DNA of 64,000 nt from Phycisphaerae bacterium RAS1 (GTDB lineage: Bacteria > Planctomycetota > Phycisphaerae > UBA1845 > Fen-1342): the NCBI GenBank assembly GCA_007859745.1, contig SMLU01000002.1, positions 240,942 to 304,941 on the forward strand. Reading direction: 5' to 3'. This document shows positions 17,000-25,285 of the stretch, in pieces. Both the position numbers and the translations under genes were made by a program. How positions within the stretch are numbered: position 1 is the stretch's first letter; the number at the start of each line of letters is the position of its first letter. Under the pieces are notes generated by a model. That model was given only the letters and a program-made list of their open reading frames with translations. It made no database searches and was not told where the DNA came from.

Positions 17000-17178
17000 T
17001 CGCTCCGCCGTCGGACGCCGAGGTCCGACCATGTAGCCCGGCCGCCCTCGGCCGGTCCATTCAGTCCGCGTTGGGTGGGCACTGCCCACCATCCGCCGTC
17101 GGCCACAGAGGGCCGACGCTACGGCCGACTCGGAGGTCGGCCGCTACAGCCCGGCCGGGGGCGGCCGGGCTACATCGC
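17000..17178. repeat. Repeat cluster between flgG and flgA
   Basis: The 192-bp gap 16989-17180 is almost all repeat: GTCGGACGCCGAGGTCCGAC (about 17010-17029), GCCCGGCCGCCCTCGGCCGG (17036-17055), GGGTGGGCACTGCCCACC (17074-17091), GGCCACAGAGGGCC, GCCGACTCGGAGGTCGGC (about 17125-17142) and CCGGCCGGGGGCGGCCGGGC (17151-17170). The last runs up to the flgG stop. Confidence 0.8.
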
Positions 17179-17180
17179 TA

Positions 17181-17981
17181 TTAGCGCCTCAGGTTCGCGA
17201 CTACCTGCAACGACTCATCCGCCGCCTGGATCGTCTGCGAGTTGATCTGGAAGACGCGCTGCGTCTTGATCAGCTCGACGAGTTCAGTCACAGCTTCGGT
17301 CGTGCTCAGCTCCAGCGTCGATTGCGTAATCGTCCCGATGCCCTGCTCGCCGGCGGCGCCCTCGATCGGCGTGCCCGAGGCCGGGCTGGGCAGGAACACG
17401 TTGGATCCGTATTGCAGAAGTCCCGAGGGGTTCGCGAATCTCGCCAGGCGAATCTGGGCCAGCTCGTTGGCCGTCCCGTCCGCCTGGATCGCCACGATGC
17501 GCCCGTCCTTGCCGATGCTCACCTTGTTGTCCGGAATGTCTGCAGGAATCTGCGGCGTGTCGCGCAGGCGGTAGCCCGAGTTGTTGCCCAGCACCAGCTC
17601 GCCCTGCGAATTCCGCACGAAGTTGCCCGCGCGCGTGTAGCCGATGCTGCCGTCGGGGAACTGAATCTGGAAAAAGCCGTCGCCCTCGATCATCAGGTCG
17701 AGACTGTTGCCGGTCAGAATCGCCGAGCCTTGCTTATGGATCGATTGCGTGTTGCTGACCGCGACGCCCAGGCCGACCTGCGTAGGCAGCGGCGTCTGCG
17801 TGTCGTTACTGGTCTGCACGCCCGGCTGGGCGCGGGTCTGGTAGAGCAGGTCCTGAAAGTTGACTCGCGCGGCCTTGAAGCCGGGCGTATCGGCGTTGGC
17901 CAGGTTGTTGGCGATCACGTCGATCTTCACCGACATCGCCTGCATTCCCGTCGCCGCCGTGTGCAGTGCTGTGATGGCCAT
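17181..17981 (-). CDS. flgG: Flagellar distal rod protein
   Basis: A 266-residue axial protein with MAITALHTAATGMQAMSVKI followed by the rod signature VIANNLANADTPGFKAARVN. The middle region, ILTGNSLDLMIEGDGFFQIQ and GYTRAGNFVRNSQGELV, is typical of FlgF/FlgG, and the C-terminal TEAVTELVELIKTQRVFQIN with QTIQAADESLQVVANLR is diagnostic of FlgG. It forms the distal rod inside the P- and L-rings encoded next to it. Confidence 0.95.
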   Translation of the reverse strand: MAITALHTAATGMQAMSVKIDVIANNLANADTPGFKAARVNFQDLLYQTRAQPGVQTSNDTQTPLPTQVGLGVAVSNTQSIHKQGSAILTGNSLDLMIEGDGFFQIQFPDGSIGYTRAGNFVRNSQGELVLGNNSGYRLRDTPQIPADIPDNKVSIGKDGRIVAIQADGTANELAQIRLARFANPSGLLQYGSNVFLPSPASGTPIEGAAGEQGIGTITQSTLELSTTEAVTELVELIKTQRVFQINSQTIQAADESLQVVANLRR

Positions 17982-18002
17982 TCAGCGTTCTCCAGTCTTC
18001 CG

Positions 18003-18064
18003 TGGGTGGCACGGGCGTCTCGCCCGTGCAGACCGCGGGACGGGCGAGACGCCCGTCCCACCCA
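18003..18064. repeat. GGGACGGGCGTCTCGCCCGT-type palindrome between flgF and flgG
   Basis: Arms TGGGTGGCACGGGCGTCTCG and GGGACGGGCGAGACGCCCGT, with CCCACCC at the end, occupy most of the 90-bp gap between the flgF stop and the flgG start. It is the intergenic counterpart of the copy inside flgH. Confidence 0.85.
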
Positions 18065-18071
18065 AACCGCG

Positions 18072-18824
18072 CTACGCGCGGGTCAGGACGCTCAACAGGC
18101 GTCCGATGCTCTGATCCTGAAGCTCGATCATCCGCGCGTTCATCTGGTACGCACGCGAGGTCTCAATCATGTTCACCAGTTCCGGCACCGCCTCCGCGCT
18201 CGATGATTCGATGAACCCGCCCTTCAATCGTGCTACGCCGGGCGTCGTCTGCGACTCGTTGAACGAAAAACGCACCGCGCCCTGCTTGCGCAGCACGCGC
18301 GCGTCCGGCACATCCACCACCGCAAGCTGCGCCACGGGCTGACCGTCCTGAAGGATGCGGCCCTCTTCCGTCACCGCGATTGTGCTGCTGAGCGGATTAA
18401 GCTGAATCGCCGCCCCGCCCACGCCCAGCACCGGCGCCCCGTCGAGCGCCGACACGAGCTGCCCCTCGGGCGTCATCACCAGCCGCCCGTCGCGCGTGAG
18501 CTGCTTTTGTCCGTTGACGTCCACCATCAGAAAGCCCGGCCCGTCGAGCGCCACGTCAAGCGGATTGTCCGTTTGAACGTGCGTGCCTTCGCTGAAATCC
18601 GTCTCTGTGCGGCCCAGCCAGATGCCGCCGGTCATGTTACGCAGCAGCTCGTCGCTCGCCCCGCGGCGGACGCCGGCCTCCGACGCGGGGCGACGCTCGG
18701 CGAACACGGCGATTTCGCGTTTGAAGCCGGGCGTGTCGGCGTTGGCCAGGTTGTTGGCGACGACGTCCTGTCGATACTCGCTGGTCAGCATTCCCGCGGC
18801 GGATTGGTAGAGGCCGTGGATCAT
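18072..18824 (-). CDS. flgF: Flagellar proximal rod protein FlgF
   Basis: A 250-residue rod protein. MIHGLYQSAAGMLTSEYRQD and VVANNLANADTPGFKRE form the conserved N-terminus; NPLDVALDGPGFLMVD, LTRDGRLVMTPEGQLVSALD and the C-terminal SSAEAVPELVNMIETSRAYQ with LQDQSIGRLLSVLTRA fit FlgF/FlgG-type proteins. It is assigned FlgF because a clear FlgG follows. The ATG overlaps the stop of the small upstream ORF as ATGA. Confidence 0.88.
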   Translation of the reverse strand: MIHGLYQSAAGMLTSEYRQDVVANNLANADTPGFKREIAVFAERRPASEAGVRRGASDELLRNMTGGIWLGRTETDFSEGTHVQTDNPLDVALDGPGFLMVDVNGQKQLTRDGRLVMTPEGQLVSALDGAPVLGVGGAAIQLNPLSSTIAVTEEGRILQDGQPVAQLAVVDVPDARVLRKQGAVRFSFNESQTTPGVARLKGGFIESSSAEAVPELVNMIETSRAYQMNARMIELQDQSIGRLLSVLTRA

Positions 18825-19147
18825 CGCGCATCCCCTGCGCCGTCGCCGCGAGAAAGGCGTCCGTCAGCATGCCGCCGCGCCATCTCAACCAGCGCCCGGC
18901 GCAGCGCCTCGCGCCGCACACGTTGCCCGAGCGCCGTCAGCCCGTTGGCCGATTCGACGCCGTTCGACGGTGTTTCAGGCGTCGCGCGGCAGCGGCCGGC
19001 CCCCGTGCCGGCCGTGGACTGCGGCGACCCCGCCGTCACCAATCCGGCTGCATCGCGATGAACGAGTGTCTTCGAAATTCGATTGGGACGATTCACGGCA
19101 ATCCTCGAGGTCGCGCCGCTCATCCGCGTCCATGCGGCATGCGGCAC
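18821..19147 (-). CDS. Small hypothetical protein at the head of the flagellar block
   Basis: A reading frame of up to 108 residues, or 100 from the ATG at 19123, ending in a 4-base ATGA overlap with flgF. The C-terminal half (LTALGQRVRREALRRALVEM) looks helical and charged; the N-terminal half is low-complexity. I do not recognise a family. The tight coupling to flgF and the preceding sigma-54-like sequence support a real gene in flagellar assembly, but conservation cannot be checked here. Confidence 0.45.
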   Translation of the reverse strand: MPHAAWTRMSGATSRIAVNRPNRISKTLVHRDAAGLVTAGSPQSTAGTGAGRCRATPETPSNGVESANGLTALGQRVRREALRRALVEMARRHADGRLSRGDGAGDAR

Positions 19148-19160
19148 ACGCGATTGCCTA

Positions 19161-19179
19161 ATAGCACAGGCTGTGCCGC
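19161..19179 (-). promoter_or_regulatory. Possible sigma-54 promoter for the flagellar block
   Basis: On the minus strand CGGCACAGCCTGTGCTA fits the -24/-12 pattern (GGCAC, five bases, then TGC), with the required 10 bp between GG and GC. The downstream ATG at 19123 would then have a leader of about 25 bases. The site is also partly palindromic (GCACAGGCTGTGC), so chance or an operator is possible. Confidence 0.3.
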
Positions 19180-19325
19180 GCGGGCAGGCGTCGGGCGAAT
19201 TCTTCGGCGAATGGTTGGAAATGCGTGGCTTGCCGGAGGTTATGACGCTGTGAGCGCGGCTGACAATGACATCACGGCGCGACGCGAACGCCGATCCGCC
19301 GGCGAATCATGCGCTGACCCGGCGT

Positions 19326-20393
19326 TCACTGCGCCCGTTGCTCGGCGCGCTCGCTTGCGCTTCGCGTTCCGAACCAGAGCGTGAGCCGCTTCAACCCCTC
19401 ATCGATGCTGACATGCGGCTCATATCCCAGCTCCCGCCGCGCCGCGGATAGGTCGAACCAGTGCGAAGTGGCCAGCTCGTTTGCAACAAAGCGCGTCATG
19501 GGCGGCTCGCGCGTGCTCCGGACGACGCCGTACGCGACTTCCATGAGGCCGCCCAACAGGCACGCCATGCCGCGTGAGATGCCACGCGTCACCGGCGGTA
19601 GCCCGGCGGTCGCGAGAATCGCGTTCACGATGTCCCACAGCGGACGCGGCTCGCCGTTGCTGATGAAGTATGCCCGTCCGGCCGCCCGCGGGTTTGTGTC
19701 GAGCGCCGCGGCGGCGAGGATGTGGGCGTCTGCAGCGTTGTCGATGTACGTGGTGTCCACGCGGTTTTTCCCGTCGCCGACTCGGCGCAGCTTTCCTGCG
19801 CGGGCGCGGGCGATCAGCCGCGGAACAATGTGATTGTCGCGCGGTCCCCAAACCAGGTGCGGCCGCAGCGCAATCGTACGCAGGCTCGGCCCGCTGGCAG
19901 CCAGCACTTCCTGCTCGGCGACGGCCTTCGTGGCGCTGTAGTGCGAATGATGCCGCAGCGGATACGGCGACGACTCATCGACGCCGCACATGTCACGGCC
20001 GTCGAAGACCACGCTCGGGGAACTGGTATAGACCAGGCGCGCGACGCCGCCTTCCCGACACGCGCGGAGCACATTTCGCGTTCCGATCACGTTCGGCTCA
20101 AAAAAGTCGCGGTACGATCCCCACACGCCGGCGCGGGCCGCGACGTGAAATACCGTATCGCAGCCGGCCACGGCTTCGGCGACCGCCGTGGCATCGCGCA
20201 GATCAGCCCGCCACTGCACCGCCCCCATGGCGCGCAGCTCCGGATAGTTCTGCCGCGCGAGGATCGACACGCGTGCGCGGGCGGCGATCAACCGTTCAAC
20301 GATCGCCCGCCCCAGGAAGCCGCCGCCGCCGGTGACGAGGCAATTGCCGTGCGACAAACCTGACACAGCGTTTTCGACGTGAGCCGGCGGCAT
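19326..20393 (-). CDS. oleD: NAD(P)-dependent 2-alkyl-3-ketoalkanoate reductase, OleD-like
   Basis: A 355-residue extended short-chain dehydrogenase of the 3-beta-HSD type: LVTGGGGFLGRAIVERL at 19-35 binds the cofactor, VYTSSPSVVFDG is the serine strand, and HYSATK (Tyr152, Lys156) is catalytic. OleD reduces the 2-alkyl-3-keto acid made by OleA to the beta-hydroxy acid used by OleC. With oleA, oleB and oleC next to it on the same strand, OleD is far likelier than a steroid enzyme. It lies 70 bp downstream of oleC and is the last gene of the cluster. Confidence 0.87.
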   Translation of the reverse strand: MPPAHVENAVSGLSHGNCLVTGGGGFLGRAIVERLIAARARVSILARQNYPELRAMGAVQWRADLRDATAVAEAVAGCDTVFHVAARAGVWGSYRDFFEPNVIGTRNVLRACREGGVARLVYTSSPSVVFDGRDMCGVDESSPYPLRHHSHYSATKAVAEQEVLAASGPSLRTIALRPHLVWGPRDNHIVPRLIARARAGKLRRVGDGKNRVDTTYIDNAADAHILAAAALDTNPRAAGRAYFISNGEPRPLWDIVNAILATAGLPPVTRGISRGMACLLGGLMEVAYGVVRSTREPPMTRFVANELATSHWFDLSAARRELGYEPHVSIDEGLKRLTLWFGTRSASERAEQRAQ

Positions 20394-20463
20394 GGACAGT
20401 CATCCTACGCGCTATTTCGCACCGGGGAGTGTGGGCGTCCCGCCCGCATAGTTGGGCCCGGCT

Positions 20464-22152
20464 TCACATGTGCTTCGCCGCCCAGGCCGCCAGCTTTTCG
20501 CGCACGATCTTCGCATTGTGCCGGACGTCGACCGGAAACCGGCGCGCGAAGAGCACGGTGGTGATGCCGCGCGTACTCTCATGTGCCGCCGCGATTTCAA
20601 GCAGTTCCGCCCGCACATCGTCTTTTCGGCCCCCACGTGGCCGGCGTTTTTCCGCCGGTTTCAACTCCACGCACAAAACAGGCCGCTGCCCTCCCGCGGG
20701 GCCGACGCCGACCAGCGCCGTCCGCTCCACCGCCGCGTGCTGATTGAAAATCGCCTCGCACGGCTCCGTAAAGAGCGCGCCGCCGGCGGTCGTGACGCGC
20801 TGCGACTTGCGCCCGCAATACCACAGCCGGCCGGCGCTGTCGAAGTAGCCGACGTCGCCCATGCGATGCCAGACGCCGCCGTCACGCGGGTCGTTGATCT
20901 TCGCAGCGGCGGTGGCGTCAGGCAGGCGATGATACGTCCGCGTGGCGATCGGGCCCTTTACGACGATTTCGCCGATCTCGCCTGCGCCGCACGCGCGCGT
21001 GTCGCACCATCTTGCGATCGGCCGGTCACCGATCTCGATCACGCGCACATCCAGCCCCGCCAGCGGCCGCCCGACGCAGTTGCCCGCCCCGCAGCGCGTC
21101 TCGTGGGCGGTGTTAGAGAGAATCTCAGCATCCGTAATGTCTGAAACCGGCAGCGCCTCGGTCGCACCATAGGGGGTGTGAATGCGGCAGGAATCGGGCA
21201 CAACCGCCCGAACGCGCGCGAGCAGCTCGGGCCGGATCGGCGCCCCGGCAGTCAGAATTCGCTTCAATCCGCTGAGCCGAATTCCAGCTCGGCTGCAATG
21301 ATCGGCCAGCCGCCCCAGAAGTGCCGGCGAGCCGAACATATGCGTGCATCCGAAACGCGCGATGGTGGCCGCGAGCTTTCGCGGATCGGCCCGGCCGGGG
21401 CGGCTGGCGTCCATATCCGGGATCACGGCGGTCATTCCGAGCGCCACGTCGAATAGTGCGAACAAAGGAAACGTCGCCAGGTCCGTTTCGTCCGGTGCGT
21501 AGCCGAAGTGCGATTCGAGACAGCGCACCTGCGCCTCGAAGACGCCGTGCGTGTACATCACCCCCTTGGCCGGTCCCGTGCTGCCGCTCGTGAAGAGAAT
21601 CGCCGCCGCGTCGTCGGCGCTGGTGTCGGCCGCGCGGGAGGGCGCGCGGGGCAGGGACTCGGCCCAGCGGCGGTCGACGGTCACGGACGTCCGGACGGTG
21701 CGAAATGCGCGTGGATGCGTTAACCGGAAAAGCTGCGCCAGCGGAATGCCCACCAGCGCCTGCGCCCCCACTTGCGCGATGCAGCGCGCCATTCCGGCAC
21801 GACCCATGCCGGGGTCGATCAGCACCGGCACGGCCCCGATTCGAAACAGGGCGAACGTGACCGCGAAGAAATCGCGCCCGGGGCGGATCATCACCAGCGT
21901 CAGCATGCTGCGGCGAATGCCGGCATTGCTCAGCGCCGCCGCGCTCGCGTCGACCAGCTCATTCACCGCCCGAAATGAGATCGACTCGTGGTCCGCGGCC
22001 CGAAGCCGCCGCCGCCGCGGCCAGATGACCGCCGGCTTGTCGGGGAAGCGAGCCGCCGATTCGGCGAGTCGATCGGCGATATTCACGCGCTGCCTCGCGG
22101 TCGCCGCCGCTTGGAACTCAGCCGCAAGCCCGCTCACGACGCGACCCCGCAT
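20464..22152 (-). CDS. oleC: Beta-lactone synthetase, OleC-like AMP-dependent ligase
   Basis: A 562-residue ANL-superfamily enzyme. ILFTSGSTGPAKGVMYTHG (about 186-204) is the AMP-binding loop, HTPYGATEALPVSDI is the A5 motif, and HRMGDVGYFDSAGRLWYCGR is the A7/A8 hinge. OleC activates a 2-alkyl-3-hydroxy acid with ATP and closes it to a cis-beta-lactone. The TEALPVSD stretch is typical of the OleC branch as I recall it. The ATG at 22152 overlaps the oleB stop by 19 bp; a GTG at 22137 (GTGA overlap) is an alternative start. Confidence 0.87.
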   Translation of the reverse strand: MRGRVVSGLAAEFQAAATARQRVNIADRLAESAARFPDKPAVIWPRRRRLRAADHESISFRAVNELVDASAAALSNAGIRRSMLTLVMIRPGRDFFAVTFALFRIGAVPVLIDPGMGRAGMARCIAQVGAQALVGIPLAQLFRLTHPRAFRTVRTSVTVDRRWAESLPRAPSRAADTSADDAAAILFTSGSTGPAKGVMYTHGVFEAQVRCLESHFGYAPDETDLATFPLFALFDVALGMTAVIPDMDASRPGRADPRKLAATIARFGCTHMFGSPALLGRLADHCSRAGIRLSGLKRILTAGAPIRPELLARVRAVVPDSCRIHTPYGATEALPVSDITDAEILSNTAHETRCGAGNCVGRPLAGLDVRVIEIGDRPIARWCDTRACGAGEIGEIVVKGPIATRTYHRLPDATAAAKINDPRDGGVWHRMGDVGYFDSAGRLWYCGRKSQRVTTAGGALFTEPCEAIFNQHAAVERTALVGVGPAGGQRPVLCVELKPAEKRRPRGGRKDDVRAELLEIAAAHESTRGITTVLFARRFPVDVRHNAKIVREKLAAWAAKHM

Positions 22153-23012
22153 CCCGGTGTCGTCGGCACGCCCGGATCGACGCCGGCGAACGCCCGGATC
22201 GCGGCGATGACCTCGTCGCGCGCATCTTCGAGCACATAGTGCCCCGCGTCCTCAAACACCCGGAAATCCGCCGCCGGAAGGCGCCGTCGCCATTCATCGA
22301 GAAACGCACCGTTGAACACGAAATCCTGCCGCCCCCAGCAAACCAACGTCGGCAGCCGCCGAAGCTGGTCGACGCGCTCATCCACCCAGCGCGCCAACTC
22401 GTAACTCGGGTGCCCCGGCCCAAGCGGGATGTCCTGCACGAAGCGCAGCGTGGCGATGCGATTCGCCCACGAATTGTATGGCTCGACGTATTTTTCGCGT
22501 ACCTCACGCGGCAACGGCCGAACCACCGCCATCCGCGTCGCCGCCGCGGCGAACAGGTTGAACCCGCGGATCATCAGCGTCGGCAGCAGGGGGATCCGCC
22601 GCAGCGCCCACAGCCGCCAGGGCAGGCGCTTGCCCGCCGGCAAGAGAAATGCCGCCGTGTTCAGCAGGACCAGCCTCGAGATCATCTCCGGCCGGCGCAG
22701 CGCCAGGGCGCACCCGATCATGCCGCCCCAATCGTGCAGCACAAACGTCGCGTTGCGGACGTTCAAGTGCTCCAGCAGCGCTTCGACGTCGGCCACGCGC
22801 CGCGCGAGCGTGTACGAGTACTCCGAATCACGCGGCTTGTCCGAGCGGCCGCAGCCGATATGGTCCGGGGCGATGACGCGGTGCGTCGATCGAAGCGCGG
22901 CGATGAGCTCGCGAAAGTAAAACGACCAGGTCGGATTGCCGTGAAGGCAGACGACGACCGGGCAGTCTTCGGCGCAAGCGTGTTCACAGGCGTCGACGTA
23001 GTGCATCCGCAC
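22134..23012 (-). CDS. oleB: Beta-lactone decarboxylase, OleB-like alpha/beta hydrolase
   Basis: A haloalkane-dehalogenase-like hydrolase: LHGNPTWSFYFRE forms the oxyanion loop, VLHDWGGMIG carries the nucleophile Asp94, WGRQDFVF an acid near Asp230 and FEDAGHYVLED the His258. OleB decarboxylates the OleC beta-lactone to the olefin. The annotated start is a GTG at 23012. The frame upstream reads FGDNWFLLDGG, which resembles the normal family N-terminus but has no ATG, GTG or TTG before an in-frame TGA, so the true start may be a CTG or the 5' end may be altered. The stop overlaps oleC. Confidence 0.85.
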   Translation of the reverse strand: MRMHYVDACEHACAEDCPVVVCLHGNPTWSFYFRELIAALRSTHRVIAPDHIGCGRSDKPRDSEYSYTLARRVADVEALLEHLNVRNATFVLHDWGGMIGCALALRRPEMISRLVLLNTAAFLLPAGKRLPWRLWALRRIPLLPTLMIRGFNLFAAAATRMAVVRPLPREVREKYVEPYNSWANRIATLRFVQDIPLGPGHPSYELARWVDERVDQLRRLPTLVCWGRQDFVFNGAFLDEWRRRLPAADFRVFEDAGHYVLEDARDEVIAAIRAFAGVDPGVPTTPGCGVAS

Positions 23013-23160
23013 TCCGCCGTCGAGAAGAAACCAGTTGTCGCCAAATCCGTTCAGGAGATCTCACTTTAATGCTACAACACCGCTTTCTTCAGCCCTGGAA
23101 GGGCGAAAGAGTATAGCCCCGGGCGCGAGCCCGGGGGTGTCTGAGTAGCGATGTAGTATT

Positions 23161-23345
23161 AGGAGCGCCTAACAGAACCCGCCACGGAAGTGGCAGGGAA
23201 GCGGGCCCCGCACTTCCGTGCGGGGTTCTGATAGGAGTTCGAAGTCCGATCGCGCCGCGATCGGACTTCACCCGGTCGCGGCCGGCCGGGGTTCGGCGAA
23301 ACGCGCGCGTCCGACACCGTACGGCCGGCACGGGGGCCGGCCGCT
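23161..23345. repeat. Palindromic repeats between oleA and oleB
   Basis: The 351-bp gap 23013-23363 carries a CCCGGGCGCGAGCCCGGG palindrome (about 23117-23134), the element 23161-23234 that matches the one in flgI, a GATCGCGCCGCGATC palindrome (about 23248-23262) and GGCCGGCACGGGGGCCGGCC (23323-23342). The first 60 bp next to oleB may still be coding (see oleB). No other gene is visible. Confidence 0.75.
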
Positions 23346-23363
23346 ACCGCGTCGCAGGGGCCG

Positions 23364-24452
23364 TCACCACTCCACGCCGAGCATGATACAGTTCAACCCG
23401 CTCCCAATCCCCAGGAATCCCACCCGCTGCCCGGCCTGCAGAAAGCCGCGCTCCTCAGCGATTGCGGCCGTGATCGGCAGCGACACCGTGCCGATGTTCC
23501 CCAGGTATCGGAAGGTCGAGAAGTCCTTCTCAGGCGCGAGCGACAGCGCCGTCAGGATCGCATCGCGATTCGCCGCGCCGACCTGGTGACAAATCACACG
23601 ATCCGGGCCGTCCGAGCGCTCGGCAGCGAGACCGGCCGGAGGTCGGTCCCCCAAGTGGCCGCCGGCCCAGCCGATCGTCGGCAGAAAATCCCGCCAGGTC
23701 GCCACGCCCAGCTTGACGCCATTCTCAAGCACCTCGATCGCGTGCGTCTCCATCACTTGCGGTGAAGTCGCCGGAATTCCGCTGTCCGGCCCCCAGCGGC
23801 ACAGTCCGTGGTGCTGCGTCGCGCTGCGCGCCACGCCGCCGACCAGCCGGCGCCCGCCCGGCCGCCGCCGCGCATCGCACAGCAGCACGGCGATCGCCCC
23901 CGACCCACCCGTGAGCGTCGCGAGCGTCGTCTTGAACCGCTCCATCGTCGGCTCGGCGACCAGCCGCTCGATCATCAGGTCCACGATCTGTCGCGCCGAC
24001 TCGCACGAAACGACCAGCCCGGCGGTCATTTGGCCCAGCTCGATGGCATTCGCAATCTGCACGATGCCGTTCAGGACGCCCAAGCAGGCGTTTGAAATGT
24101 CGTAGACTTGCGTCCGAGGCGAGACGCCCAGGGCGTCCGCCACCCGGCATGCCGACGCCGGTTCGAGATTGTCGCGGCACACGCCGGCGTAAATCACCGC
24201 CCCCAGCTCGGCGGCGGGCGCGGCCGACGCCGCCAGTGCTTTTCGCCCCGCCGCGATCGCCCCGTCCGTCACCTGGAATCCCGCCGGCCAGAAGCGCCGC
24301 TCACGAATGCCGGTCAGCGGCTCGATCTGCCCCGGCGGAATCCGCAGCGCGGCGTAGACGGGCGCGATGCGATCCTCCAGCGCCGCAGACGAGATGACGT
24401 GCGGGGCCAGTTCGTAGGCGATCGCGTCGATTCGAACGTGGGAAAACTGCAT
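23364..24452 (-). CDS. oleA: Long-chain acyl-CoA head-to-head Claisen condensing enzyme, OleA-like
   Basis: A 362-residue thiolase-superfamily protein with FabH-like layout. The nucleophile is Cys123 in DISNACLGVLNG, with Glu97 in CRDNLEPASACR, His289 in VICHQVGAANRD and Asn319 in YLGNIGTVSLP. The Glu that acts as base in OleA is kept, which separates it from FabH. OleA condenses two fatty acyl-CoAs to a 2-alkyl-3-keto acid, the first step of olefin synthesis. The ATG at 24452 starts MQFSHVRIDAIAYELAP, matching family N-termini. Confidence 0.92.
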   Translation of the reverse strand: MQFSHVRIDAIAYELAPHVISSAALEDRIAPVYAALRIPPGQIEPLTGIRERRFWPAGFQVTDGAIAAGRKALAASAAPAAELGAVIYAGVCRDNLEPASACRVADALGVSPRTQVYDISNACLGVLNGIVQIANAIELGQMTAGLVVSCESARQIVDLMIERLVAEPTMERFKTTLATLTGGSGAIAVLLCDARRRPGGRRLVGGVARSATQHHGLCRWGPDSGIPATSPQVMETHAIEVLENGVKLGVATWRDFLPTIGWAGGHLGDRPPAGLAAERSDGPDRVICHQVGAANRDAILTALSLAPEKDFSTFRYLGNIGTVSLPITAAIAEERGFLQAGQRVGFLGIGSGLNCIMLGVEW

Positions 24453-24535
24453 GTTCAGTGGGCGATTATTACCCGGGATGCGGGTTCCGGATAGGCGGCG
24501 GCGCTGGGACTACAACGTTGCTTCCTTCGTAATTC

Positions 24536-24631
24536 GGGTGGGACGGGCGTCTCGCCCGTCCCTACGGTTCGACGAACGGGCAAGCTGCCCGTTTCGATGC
24601 GGCCGGGACGGGCGAGACGCCCATCCCACCC
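24536..24631. repeat. Compound palindrome between oleA and plsC
   Basis: GGGTGGGACGGGCGTCTCGC at one end and GGGACGGGCGAGACGCCCAT with CCCACCC at the other enclose a second small palindrome, AACGGGCAAGCTGCCCGTT (24581-24599). It follows the plsC stop directly. Confidence 0.85.
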
Positions 24632-24640
24632 AATTTACTC

Positions 24641-25285
24641 TCACGCCGCACGCTTTTCCCCCGCCCCCACGTTCGCCCGCAGCTCGGCGAACATGCTCCG
24701 CAGCGTCCGGTCGATCACGGCCAGAATTTCGTCGCGATCCAGGCCGGCCAGCTCCATGGGCGGACCGAACAGAATGCGGATCGGCCGCAGGCGCGGGAAC
24801 CGGCGGGGGAAAGGCCACGCGTCGAACGCCCCGACAATCACGGCCGGGACGACGGCCACCCGCGCCCGCTGCACGATCAGGGCCACGCCGCCCTGCAGCG
24901 GCGCAATCTCACCGTCTACGGTACGCGATCCCTCCGGATAGATGTTCATGAGATGGCCCTCCTGCAAGCGGTGGATCGTCTCCTTCACCGCGCGCACATC
25001 GCCATGCCCCATCCGCACCGGGAAGGCGTTGAGCACGCGCCGCAGGAACCAGGCGACAACGGGGTTCCTGAAGAGCTCGGACTTGGCGATGTAGTTCAGC
25101 GGCCGCTCCAGCCGCAGCGGCAGGAGAATCGGATCCAGCAGGCTCTGGTGGTTCGACACGATCAGGACGCCGCCCTCGCGCGGAATGTGCTCCTGGCCGT
25201 GCACCTTCAGATCGAACAGCAGCGTTGCCAGCGGCCGGACAAAGCTCCGAAGAACGCTCCAGAAGAACGTGGTTTGTGTCGTCAT
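24641..25285 (-). CDS. 1-acylglycerol-3-phosphate acyltransferase family protein
   Basis: A 214-residue PlsC-type acyltransferase. VSNHQSLLDPILLPLRL contains the HX4D catalytic motif, and NIYPEGSRTVDG is the substrate-binding EGxR motif. An N-terminal hydrophobic segment (FFWSVLRSFVRPLATLLF) should tether it to the membrane. It transfers acyl groups to a glycerophospholipid or similar acceptor. The ATG at 25285 overlaps the stop of the acyl-CoA dehydrogenase gene as ATGA, so the two are coupled and both precede oleA. A role in supplying or diverting acyl chains around olefin synthesis is inferred. Confidence 0.85.
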   Translation of the reverse strand: MTTQTTFFWSVLRSFVRPLATLLFDLKVHGQEHIPREGGVLIVSNHQSLLDPILLPLRLERPLNYIAKSELFRNPVVAWFLRRVLNAFPVRMGHGDVRAVKETIHRLQEGHLMNIYPEGSRTVDGEIAPLQGGVALIVQRARVAVVPAVIVGAFDAWPFPRRFPRLRPIRILFGPPMELAGLDRDEILAVIDRTLRSMFAELRANVGAGEKRAA

